Below are positions 17,197 to 23,913 of a stretch of DNA of 50,690 nucleotides, one piece after another; position 1 is the first letter of the stretch, and each line of letters begins with the position of its first letter. This DNA is from an uncultured Elusimicrobia bacterium (GTDB lineage: Bacteria > Elusimicrobiota > Elusimicrobia > Elusimicrobiales > UBA9959). The stretch is taken from positions 1 to 50,690 of the forward strand of contig CAIXBR010000030.1 of NCBI GenBank assembly GCA_903917735.1, in the 5' to 3' direction. Both the position numbers and the translations under genes were made by a program. Below the pieces are notes generated by a model that made no database searches, was not told the DNA's origin, and was given only the letters and a program-made list of their open reading frames with translations.

Positions 17197-18414
17197 CTAT
17201 AATTGCCACGGGTAAACCGAAAATTTATCCGCCGGCTTTCCATTCAGACCCGCCAGCCGGTATGTTTTAGAGCCGTATTTTAAGTTGAAATATTTAACCG
17301 CACCGGGAGCGAACTGGGAGAAATTCAACTTCACCTCCACGGGCAGTGCGGCGCCGCCGGACTTAAGGATAAAGTCGATCTCTTTTTTGTCCTTCGTCCG
17401 CCAGAAGAAAACGTTCTTTTGCGAATGCTTCTTTATCAGTTCGGCAAAGACGCTGGTCTCGAAAACATTGCCGATTATCTCTTTTGGAATCGATTTCAGC
17501 CAGAGCATCTGCATCAGCCCGGTATCATAGAAAAAGATCTTCGGCACTTTAAACAATTCCGAGCGGAGATTTCCGCTGAACGGACGCAACAGCTTTATGA
17601 TGTAGGTGTTCTCAAGTATAAAAAGATATTTCTCCACCGTCTGCTTGGCCAACTGGCAGGTGCCGGACAATTCCAGTACATTTAATAGATTCCCGCTTTG
17701 GGCGGCCAGGACTTCAAGCAGTTTGTTGAACTTCTGGATATCTTTTATCTCCGCCAGGTCTCTTATGTCTTTTTTGATGTAAGTGTCTATTAGCTGTTGG
17801 AGGTATTTTTCCTTTAACTCCAAGGGACCGGCCAGGGCCACCTTGGGGTAGCCACCGTAAAGCGTATATTCCTTATATAACGATCTTAATTCTTCCAGCT
17901 TCCGGGCAGTCGGATGTTTTATGTTTTCCGGCAGCGGCTTTCCCTTAAAAAGCGCGAATTCCTCGAAAGACAGATTAAAGACCTCGAACTCCAGGGTCCG
18001 GCCCACAAGCGAGTCCTTGAATTTGCTCTTTATCTCGAAACTCGAGGAGCCGGAGACTATAAGTTTCAGGCTGTGATAATGGTCGGCTGTCAGTTTGAGG
18101 AACGAAGAGGGGTTTGAAAGGTACTGGATCTCGTCTATAAAGACGAAAGTCTTTTTTGCCGTGTCATACCCTTCTTCTTTTAAATGCTTTATAAATTCTT
18201 CCGGCCCGGCGTCGAGAACGGCCTTCAGCCGGGAATCTTCCAGGTCCGCGTAATAGCAGGGTTTTCCTTTGGTCTTCAGAATATTCTGAAGATAGTAAAG
18301 GATGGAGGTTTTTCCAACCTGCCTGGCGCCATGCAGTACAAGAATATCAGGGGTGTTCAGATATTTGACGAGCTCGTCTATTATCTTCCTTTTAAAAAGC
18401 CTAATCTTTTCCAT
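17197..18414 (-). CDS. AAA-family ATPase with DUF4143 C-terminus
   Basis: Predicted cytoplasmic ATPase of the AAA_14/DUF4143 type, a widespread and mostly uncharacterised group often found in accessory regions. Walker A GARQVGKT at 29-36, Walker B FVFIDE at 90-95, sensor VSGSSSFEIKSK around 136-147. The C-terminal part has the usual nuclease-like pattern FWRTKDKKEIDFILKSGGAALPVEVK, a PD-(D/E)xK-like arrangement (D, then E-x-K). Length 405 aa is typical. The gene lies between the intact XRE gene and one truncated copy of it. Possible roles include defence or element maintenance; the sequence does not decide. Confidence 0.85.
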   Translation of the reverse strand: MEKIRLFKRKIIDELVKYLNTPDILVLHGARQVGKTSILYYLQNILKTKGKPCYYADLEDSRLKAVLDAGPEEFIKHLKEEGYDTAKKTFVFIDEIQYLSNPSSFLKLTADHYHSLKLIVSGSSSFEIKSKFKDSLVGRTLEFEVFNLSFEEFALFKGKPLPENIKHPTARKLEELRSLYKEYTLYGGYPKVALAGPLELKEKYLQQLIDTYIKKDIRDLAEIKDIQKFNKLLEVLAAQSGNLLNVLELSGTCQLAKQTVEKYLFILENTYIIKLLRPFSGNLRSELFKVPKIFFYDTGLMQMLWLKSIPKEIIGNVFETSVFAELIKKHSQKNVFFWRTKDKKEIDFILKSGGAALPVEVKLNFSQFAPGAVKYFNLKYGSKTYRLAGLNGKPADKFSVYPWQL

Positions 18415-18438
18415 AAAACAGATTCTACTTTAAATTCA

Positions 18439-18468
18439 ACTTAAAGTAAAATGTAGTTTACTTTAAGT
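18439..18468. repeat. Perfect AT-rich inverted repeat between XRE and ATPase genes
   Basis: ACTTAAAGTAAA (18439-18450) and TTTACTTTAAGT (18457-18468) form a 12-bp perfect inverted repeat with loop ATGTAG. It lies 24 bases upstream of the ATPase start and after the XRE stop, so it may be an operator or a weak terminator. Confidence 0.6.
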
Positions 18469-18482
18469 TTATATTCCCGTAT

Positions 18483-18782
18483 TTAGCGCATGTGACGGAG
18501 GCGGATTATCAGGGCGGTGTGGAGGGTGGCGGCGATCTTGGAGAGGGTTTTGATGGTGAGGTTCTGGTTGGCGCGCTCTATGCGGGAGATCACGGACTGG
18601 GTGGTGCCCACGGCTTTGGCCAACTGGCTCTGGGTCATGCGGGCTTTGGTGCGGGCATTGGCTATCTCTAAGGCCAGGCGCACTTCTATATCGGCCTTGG
18701 CATAGGCCTCTTTCCAGCGCGGATCTTTCTCCGCCTTGCCAAAGACTTCATCCAAAGGCATTCCTGCTTTTTTCTTTTTCAT
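18483..18782 (-). CDS. XRE-family helix-turn-helix regulator (intact copy)
   Basis: 99-residue antitoxin-like regulator: N-terminal MKKKKAGMPLDEVFGKAEKD segment typical of HigA/RelB-partner XRE proteins, then the helix-turn-helix MTQSQLAKAVGTTQSVISRI at about 49-68. It is the only complete member of three near-identical copies in 2.7 kb. A strong promoter with a palindrome between -35 and -10 precedes it, suggesting autoregulation. No partner toxin is adjacent: upstream is a repeat element and downstream the ATPase gene. It may be an orphan antitoxin, or regulate the ATPase. Confidence 0.85.
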   Translation of the reverse strand: MKKKKAGMPLDEVFGKAEKDPRWKEAYAKADIEVRLALEIANARTKARMTQSQLAKAVGTTQSVISRIERANQNLTIKTLSKIAATLHTALIIRLRHMR

Positions 18783-18802
18783 AGTTTCAATTCTCTCAAT
18801 AT

Positions 18803-18830
18803 GTTATAGCACATACGCTATATTTGTCAA
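18803..18830 (-). promoter_or_regulatory. XRE gene promoter with operator in the spacer
   Basis: Minus-strand TTGACA (18825-18830), 16-base spacer, TATAAC (18803-18808). A perfect palindrome TATAGC-N6-GCTATA (18805-18822) occupies the spacer and -10, a likely binding site for the XRE protein itself. Confidence 0.75.
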
Positions 18831-18873
18831 TAGCGATACCTTGCCCGGCAATAGCAAACCGGAAAGGTGCAAC

Positions 18874-19019
18874 GGTATGGGTTCGGCGGGCCCTCACGGA
18901 GGCCGGCGCTTGCATAAGCGCGCCGGCCGGGTGGACTTTACTTCTCGCTTTTACCACGGACACCGCAGCGTGGGGAGCGCGGTCACGGTGTGGCCTACGC
19001 GGTGCCCGCCGGGCCCATA
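18874..19019. repeat. Repeat family B copy (full length)
   Basis: Begins GGTATGGGTTCGGCGGGCCC and ends GCCCGCCGGGCCCATA, i.e. imperfect terminal inverted repeats about 146 bp apart, with internal GC-rich hairpins such as GCTTGCATAAGCGC. The best match is the copy at 31566-31702. This fills most of the 320-base gene-free stretch before 19106. Confidence 0.7.
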
Positions 19020-19070
19020 ATCTTGGCAGCCCGGACCACAAATCATACCCCAACTCTTCTCAAATAAGGC

Positions 19071-19099
19071 TTGAAAAGAAGTCAATTGGCTGTTATAAT
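19071..19099 (+). promoter_or_regulatory. Near-consensus promoter, leaderless MNT gene
   Basis: TTGAAA (19071-19076), 17-base spacer, TATAAT (19094-19099), then 6 bases to the ATG at 19106. No Shine-Dalgarno is possible between them, so the transcript should begin at the start codon. Confidence 0.75.
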
Positions 19100-19105
19100 A
19101 GGCAT

Positions 19106-19732
19106 ATGGGAAAGAAGAAGGCGTTTATTTCGTATCCGCTGGACTGGGTGTTTTCGGCGCCTAGCCATGTGTCGCTGCTGCGGGCGCTTAAGGACAGCGC
19201 GGAAGGCATGAGCGGCAGAGCAGCCGCGCGCGCCGCGGGAATAAACCACCAGGCCTGCCGTCAGGCCCTGGACAGGCTGGAAGGCATTGGCATTATAGTA
19301 AGGCAGGGCTCCGGCCATACGCAGCTGGTCCGCCTTAATTTAGACCATGCGCTGGTCAAAGACGCGCTGCTGCCGCTGTTCCGGGCCGAAAAAGAATTTC
19401 AGGCCACGCTGCGAGACTCTATAAAGCACAGCCTCGGGAAAGCGGCAAGGACAGCCACGATATTTGGCAGCGCGGCCAGGAAAGAAGACAGGCCCGGCAG
19501 CGATCTCGACCTGCTGCTGGTAACTGACGCCGCCACAAAAGCCTCCCTGTCGGATAAAGCCCTGGAGTTCGGCCGCGGCTTTACAAAAAAATACGGGATA
19601 AGGCTTTCCCCCATCACCTATTCAACCTCTGAGGCAAAGGCGAAATACCGCAATGGCGATCCTTTGCTGAAAAACATCCTTTCGCACGGAATAGATCTCC
19701 TTGGAGAAAAACTAAAGGATGTAGTCCGATGA
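19106..19732 (+). CDS. Nucleotidyltransferase (MNT) with N-terminal winged helix
   Basis: First gene of an MNT/HEPN pair. Residues 15-80 look like a MarR/Lrp-type winged helix (AARAAGINHQACRQALDRLE). The C-terminal minimal nucleotidyltransferase has Gly121-Ser122 (IFGSAARKEDRPGSDLDLLL) with catalytic Asp133 and Asp135. In known MNT/HEPN systems the MNT enzyme adenylylates the HEPN ribonuclease and blocks it. The ATG at 19106 is fixed by the promoter 6 bases upstream. The stop overlaps the next start by 4 bp. Confidence 0.85.
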   Translation: MGKKKAFISYPLDWVFSAPSHVSLLRALKDSAEGMSGRAAARAAGINHQACRQALDRLEGIGIIVRQGSGHTQLVRLNLDHALVKDALLPLFRAEKEFQATLRDSIKHSLGKAARTATIFGSAARKEDRPGSDLDLLLVTDAATKASLSDKALEFGRGFTKKYGIRLSPITYSTSEAKAKYRNGDPLLKNILSHGIDLLGEKLKDVVR

Positions 19733-20142
19733 CGCCAAAACTTACAAAACGTATTTCCGTGCCTAAGTCGAAGAGATCCGACTACGCCATGGTCGGGGAC
19801 AATTTTTACAAGGGCGCTGAAGTTGCGCGGGAATTCGAATACTACAACGCTGCGGGAGTGCTTATAGTCCACGCCGCCATAGCCTATACCGACGCCTTAA
19901 CCATAAAATTCGGCGGCGTCAAAAGCAAAGGCGAGGACCACATGGCCGCCGTGGAGCTTCTGCGGCAGGTGATGGCACTGGACGAAAAGGGCCTTGCCGG
20001 CGCGCGCCACCTGGAACGGATAATAAACGAAAAGAACCGCGTCTCATACGAAGGCGAGGTTTATACCCGCAAAGATGTGGATATGCTTTGGAAGCACCTG
20101 CTCCGCTACCGCGATTGGGCGCGGTCCATGATAGAGGATTAA
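19729..20142 (+). CDS. HEPN-domain protein, partner of MNT
   Basis: 137-residue helical protein coupled to the MNT gene by an ATGA overlap. Layout is that of HEPN partners: a helix with YNAAGVLIVHAAIAYTDAL (35-53), and a later helix LERIINEKNRVSYEGEVYT. The usual R-x4-6-H catalytic motif is not seen; the equivalent position reads NRVSYE, with Tyr where His is expected, as in some HEPN relatives. It may be an inactive or variant toxin, or a substrate-binding subunit of the nucleotidyltransferase. A terminator follows. Confidence 0.8.
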   Translation: MTPKLTKRISVPKSKRSDYAMVGDNFYKGAEVAREFEYYNAAGVLIVHAAIAYTDALTIKFGGVKSKGEDHMAAVELLRQVMALDEKGLAGARHLERIINEKNRVSYEGEVYTRKDVDMLWKHLLRYRDWARSMIED

Positions 20143-20165
20143 ATCCAACAATCTTTTACACGCCG

Positions 20166-20191
20166 AACCGCCGGGAAAACCGGCGGTTTTA
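20166..20191 (+). terminator. Intrinsic terminator of MNT/HEPN pair
   Basis: AACCGCCGG and CCGGCGGTT form a 9-bp stem with a GAAAA-type loop, followed by TTTT. Confidence 0.85.
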
Positions 20192-20214
20192 CTTTGCCCT
20201 GGAGGGCTGCCAAA

Positions 20215-20262
20215 GGTATGGGGGCGGCGGGCCCTCACGGGATGGAGCGAAGCGACAGTTCC
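20215..20262. repeat. Repeat family B, partial copy
   Basis: GGTATGGGGGCGGCGGGCCC followed by TGGAGCGAAGCGACAGTTCC. The left end matches the full copies at 18874 and 31566; the second motif matches 22841 and 27121. Confidence 0.65.
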
Positions 20263-20271
20263 CGCCCGGAG

Positions 20272-21681
20272 CTACCGCGGCTGATAATAGATGTTACCGG
20301 CCCACTTCAGGAATTCGTCCCATTGGCTTTCTTTTGAGAGCAGCAGGTCTTCGTATTTGGTATCTACGACTACCGTGGAATTCAGGGAGAGCACCGACTG
20401 GTTGACGGGGGTCAGCGGGATCATCTTTATCGCGATCCCCCTGACGCTTTTGCCGTAGTCCGTTCCGTTCGCGTTGCTGTTCATCGCACTGTTGGCGATA
20501 ACCAGTTTATTGCTTATAAAGGAAAGCAGTTCCGCCGTCGCGTCCTTTACCTCCTGCTTTTTCGACGCGGTCCAGATCCGGGCGGCGAAATCCCCCAGGT
20601 CCGCGAAGCGGGAGAAAGGCTGGCCGCTGGGCGTCTGCACGCCGAACCGTATCGCCGACGCTATGGCGAACTTCAAGGCCTCGGGCTCGTTGGCGGCCAT
20701 GACCACGCTGGTCCACGCGTCCAGCGCGGAGGGCAGGCCCGCCAACTCCGACGTGCGTATGGCCGACAGCGTATTCTTGTCGCTACTGTCTACCGTAATG
20801 GTGCTTGTGAAGACTTCCGAATAGTACGTGTTCCCGGGTGTCAGCATTTTTTTCCTCATGGCCACAAAGGCCGCCGCTATCTTTTCCGCTGACGCCTGCG
20901 GGTTCGCATTAAGGTAAACCAGCCTTTCCTTATGCTGGTAGTAAAGGGAGGAATCGGTCTCCTCCGAGGCTATAATCACGCCCGCGTTCGTTCCTATCTC
21001 GTACGCCACTTCGGCCATCTGCATTTCGCAGGCGTTCATTATGAAAATATCGGCGCCGCCGGCCTCTTTCAGCAGCAGCGGCAGTTCGGGCACCTTTATA
21101 TAGCTGTGGTTGACCGAGTCATAGGAGATGCCCTTGTCCCCCGGCTTGGGCACGGAGGTTTCATCCACAAACCCGCCGCCGTGGTTCTGGATGATCAGGA
21201 TGTACCTCTTGGCGGGGAACTTGGCCTTGCCCCATTTGAAAAAGTCGGCCGCGTTGCGCCAGTCGCCCATGTCGCGGTTGATCCAGGTCTTATAGACCTC
21301 GCTGTTTATCTCCTTGCCGTCGCCCGGCAGCACCAGCATCCGCTGCACCAGCGAGCGGTTCTCCATCTTGAACGCCGCCTCGACCACCACGTTCACGTTT
21401 TCGGTCGTGCCTACAGCACTCATCGCCCTTAAATTCTCCGAATAAAGGTCCGCGCGGTCGTTCGCTCCGTTCAGGAACGTCAGCACTGTCCATTCTTTAA
21501 GCACTGAGGGCGCCTGGGAAAAATCCGCCTGGGGCTGCGCGGGCTGGGGCACGGCAATCCCGGCGGCCTCCTGCCTGATCGACGCGAGGTCGAACCCCCG
21601 GCTGAAGCCGGCGGGATCCATGGCGTAAGCCGGAGAGACCGCGGCCCCGATAAAGAGTAATATGGAAAAAAACTTAGTCAT
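20272..21681 (-). CDS. Secreted clostripain-like (C11) cysteine peptidase
   Basis: Exported peptidase of the C11/clostripain family, usually cutting after Arg or Lys. Signal peptide at 1-20 (MTKFFSILLFIGAAVSPAYA). Core signatures: WTVLTFLNGANDR around 64-76, catalytic His167 in IIQNHGGGF, catalytic Cys218 in IFIMNACEM, and VIIASEETD later. A pro-segment rich in Gln/Pro lies at 40-60. Length 469 aa is normal. The gene is monocistronic behind a sigma-54 promoter (21727-21743) with paired enhancer palindromes (21817-21849), shared in layout with exported-protein genes at 37302 and 44663. It could process exported peptides of the radical SAM modules; that is inference. Confidence 0.88.
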   Translation of the reverse strand: MTKFFSILLFIGAAVSPAYAMDPAGFSRGFDLASIRQEAAGIAVPQPAQPQADFSQAPSVLKEWTVLTFLNGANDRADLYSENLRAMSAVGTTENVNVVVEAAFKMENRSLVQRMLVLPGDGKEINSEVYKTWINRDMGDWRNAADFFKWGKAKFPAKRYILIIQNHGGGFVDETSVPKPGDKGISYDSVNHSYIKVPELPLLLKEAGGADIFIMNACEMQMAEVAYEIGTNAGVIIASEETDSSLYYQHKERLVYLNANPQASAEKIAAAFVAMRKKMLTPGNTYYSEVFTSTITVDSSDKNTLSAIRTSELAGLPSALDAWTSVVMAANEPEALKFAIASAIRFGVQTPSGQPFSRFADLGDFAARIWTASKKQEVKDATAELLSFISNKLVIANSAMNSNANGTDYGKSVRGIAIKMIPLTPVNQSVLSLNSTVVVDTKYEDLLLSKESQWDEFLKWAGNIYYQPR

Positions 21682-21726
21682 TTATAGCTCCTGTACTGTG
21701 ATACTTGCAGATTCTGCTTAATATAG

Positions 21727-21743
21727 AGCAATTTGTATGCCAA
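21727..21743 (-). promoter_or_regulatory. Sigma-54 promoter of the clostripain gene
   Basis: Minus strand TTGGCATACAAATTGCT, matching TGGCAC-N5-TTGCW with GG and GC exactly 10 bases apart. Predicted start near 21716, leaving a leader of about 35 bases. Confidence 0.85.
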
Positions 21744-21816
21744 TCGGCCCAAAAGGCCGTTTTTGGCGATATCAAGCGGAAGATAAGGTTGAATGGCAGG
21801 CGTTTTCGCGGGAGTA

Positions 21817-21849
21817 TTTTCGGGTGAAAAACATATTCTCATTTGAAAA
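21817..21849. promoter_or_regulatory. Paired enhancer palindromes (sigma-54 activator site)
   Basis: TTTTCGGGTGAAAA (21817-21830) and TTCTCATTTGAAAA (21836-21849), centres 19 bp apart, about 95 and 114 bp upstream of the -12 element. Same type as the pairs at 37471 and 44837. Confidence 0.7.
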
Positions 21850-21878
21850 TCTCAGCGGCCAGGAAACAACACCGGAGG

Positions 21879-22030
21879 TTGGGGACGCTGGTTCCTTGAT
21901 TCCTATTGTTCGTTTTCCGTGGCTGAGTCCCAAGGTGGGAAAAAAAGCATGATGCGCCAGGCTTAAAAGATAGTCCGCCGGCCTAGCGCATAAAAATTAG
22001 GAAACAAGGAAACAGCGTTCCCTAGCCCCC
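21879..22030. repeat. Repeat family A copy with both arms
   Basis: Left arm TTGGGGACGCTGGTTCCTTG onward (21879-21912); right arm AATTAGGAAACAAGGAAACA onward (21994-22029) is its reverse complement in design. Roughly 80 bases of unrelated loop lie between. No gene is seen in 21682-22061 apart from the sigma-54 control region and this repeat. Confidence 0.7.
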
Positions 22031-22061
22031 CCCGGCGGTTCCAGGCAACGCTCTCCGCGCG

Positions 22062-22583
22062 CTATTTCACGAATACGATGTTTTTTTCCTTCCTTGGCGC
22101 GGGCTTGGGCAGCTTGGCGGCCGGGTAACCCAGAATACACGCCCCCACGCCTATATACTCGCCTTTAATGCCCCATTCCTTCAGGAACGCCTCACCCTCT
22201 GCGCTCTCGAACATTTCTTTCTCGCGATGGATCCAGCAGGAGCCCAGCCCCAGCGCGTATGCCGCGTTGGACATATTGCCGATAGCCAGACTGGCGTCCT
22301 CTACCGGCGCGGCCGCGCTTTTTTCCGCGAGCACAAGGACCACTGTGGGAGCGCCGTAATAAGGGTCGCTCTTCATGCCGGCCACCTTGGCGTTCATTTT
22401 TGAAAGTTTCGCCAGGGTCTCCTTATTCTGCACCACCACTAACAAAGCCGACTGCTGATTAGCGGCGCTGGGCGCGTATTTCCCCGCCTCCAGGACCTGG
22501 TTCAATTCTCCATCCTTGATCTGGTCCGGCTTAAAAGCCCGAACGCTGCGCCTGCCGACCAATGCCTTTATAATTTCATTCAT
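22062..22583 (-). CDS. Nitroreductase-family flavoprotein
   Basis: FMN-dependent NAD(P)H oxidoreductase of the nitroreductase family. N-terminal RRSVRAFKPDQI (residues 11-22) binds the FMN phosphate; SAANQQSALLVVV (39-51) and the C-terminal GVGACILGYP (about 145-154) are typical. At 173 aa it is a short member, as in ferredoxin-like or bacterial Frm-type enzymes. A Shine-Dalgarno (CGGAGG) precedes ATG 22583. The physiological substrate cannot be told. Confidence 0.88.
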   Translation of the reverse strand: MNEIIKALVGRRSVRAFKPDQIKDGELNQVLEAGKYAPSAANQQSALLVVVQNKETLAKLSKMNAKVAGMKSDPYYGAPTVVLVLAEKSAAAPVEDASLAIGNMSNAAYALGLGSCWIHREKEMFESAEGEAFLKEWGIKGEYIGVGACILGYPAAKLPKPAPRKEKNIVFVK

Positions 22584-22737
22584 ACTGGTTTCCTCCGGAA
22601 TAAGAACAACCCCCGTTGCGGCCTAAATGATAATTTCCCGATACGCACATTTTAGCAAACCCGCTCCACAATAGGACAAAATCCCTGGCTGCCCCGGCGG
22701 TTCCATAAACCCGCAACAAGGGACGCTCTTCGGACAC

Positions 22738-22815
22738 AGGGGACGCTGTTTCCTTGATTCCTATTGTTCGTTTAAAGATCATCCTCCGCTTAGCGTATGA
22801 AAATTCGGTCCTCCC
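22738..22815. repeat. Repeat family A, partial copy
   Basis: GGGGACGCTGTTTCCTTGAT onward, then CCTATTGTTCGTTT, as in the 21879 copy, followed by CGCTTAGCGTATGAAAATT. The GGGGACG right arm is missing. Confidence 0.65.
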
Positions 22816-22840
22816 CAGGGTTTCTTTTTATATTCTTATC

Positions 22841-22895
22841 GCGGGTGGAGCGAAGCGACAGTTCCCCGTGCGCCGATGCGTAAGCGCGGCGGGGA
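22841..22895. repeat. Repeat family B, internal fragment
   Basis: TGGAGCGAAGCGACAGTTCC followed by CCGTGCGCCGATGCGTAAGC. Matches the stretch at 27121-27175. With the family A fragment it accounts for most of the 336-base gene-free region 22584-22919. Confidence 0.65.
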
Positions 22896-22919
22896 GGAAC
22901 ACTTTGTTCATGCGCGGGT

Positions 22920-23900
22920 TTATCTTTTCGCCTGGCAATCGAACTTGTAGGTCAGGCTGAATCTGTGCGAGGTCCCCAATTCCCCCGAAGGGGCCATGGC
23001 GTAGTCCAGGGTCAGCGCACGGGTGAGCGTATAGCCAAGGCCCAGGGTCAGGCCGGTCAGGCCGCTAAGCTGGGGATCGGGATAGGTAGCCTGGACGCCG
23101 GCGCGGAGAGCCAGGACATTGGATTTCTCCTCGATGTTGCCGATCAGATATTCTGCCCCGAACTGCAGGCGGTTAACCGCGTGGTTTTGCAGCTCGCCTG
23201 AAGCGGCCAGGAGCAGGTGTTTTCCCAGGTCCAACGCTGCTCCCAGGCGCCAGCCTGAGGTCAGTTCTTTGCCGCCTATCTTGCTGCCCAGGTTGATATT
23301 GGAATAGGTTGCGCCCAGGTTCAAGCCGGGGATCACGTTATATAGGAACCCTATGTCCGTGCTGAAGGCGTTGTAGCCCTTACCGGCGAAGCGCGACTGG
23401 TTGTCCTTCAGCGCTATGCCCCCGGAAAAGCCGGGCAATAATTCCCGGCCCCAACCCAGGCTGCCTGAAAAATCCCCTGCCTGGTAGCTGACTGTCGGTT
23501 GGTCGAGGGCGTCCATGCCGTCAAAGCTGCCGTGGTTCACATAGCCAAAGGAGGCGGCCAGGCCCCCCAGGGAGCCCCCGGTGCAATCGGCTTTAGCCTG
23601 CCCCAGGGGCATACCGAAGATGGCTGTTTCCTGTATGGTGTCGCCCAGGCCGGAGTTGTGGTGAAGGCCTATTTCCATGCCGCCCAGCCGGCTCAGCCCG
23701 GCCGGGTTCCATAGCAGGGCGGCAGATCCCTGGGAGACCGCCACTACGGCCGACCCCATGGCCGCGGCTCTTGCCGTTCCGCCCGCCTGCTGCAGCGGCA
23801 GGGCCTTGGTGCCCGCGTCATAGTCGGTTTCTACGGCCGAGGCTTGGCCGCAAAGCAGTGCGGCACAGATAAATCCTATACCGGTTGATAGTATTTTCAT
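22920..23900 (-). CDS. PorV/PorQ-like outer-membrane beta-barrel protein
   Basis: Outer-membrane barrel of the PorV/PorQ (UPF0164) group. Signal peptide at 1-22; the mature N-terminus has the family pattern GGTARAAAMGSAVVAVSQGSAALLWNPAGLSRL (about 39-72), which places a short plug before the strands. The rest is alternating barrel strands, and the C-terminus reads SLTYKFDCQAKR, slightly extended beyond the usual aromatic end. In type IX secretion, PorV carries cargo with a C-terminal sorting domain; here the gene follows such a putative cargo by 13 bp. No other type IX component is in the window. Confidence 0.8.
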   Translation of the reverse strand: MKILSTGIGFICAALLCGQASAVETDYDAGTKALPLQQAGGTARAAAMGSAVVAVSQGSAALLWNPAGLSRLGGMEIGLHHNSGLGDTIQETAIFGMPLGQAKADCTGGSLGGLAASFGYVNHGSFDGMDALDQPTVSYQAGDFSGSLGWGRELLPGFSGGIALKDNQSRFAGKGYNAFSTDIGFLYNVIPGLNLGATYSNINLGSKIGGKELTSGWRLGAALDLGKHLLLAASGELQNHAVNRLQFGAEYLIGNIEEKSNVLALRAGVQATYPDPQLSGLTGLTLGLGYTLTRALTLDYAMAPSGELGTSHRFSLTYKFDCQAKR

Positions 23901-23913
23901 GAAAATCCTCCAG

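Noticed and set aside
21737..21952. 71-aa open frame starting MPIGPKGRFW
   Set aside because: It runs across the sigma-54 promoter, both enhancer palindromes and a family A repeat arm; no homology or codon bias supports translation.
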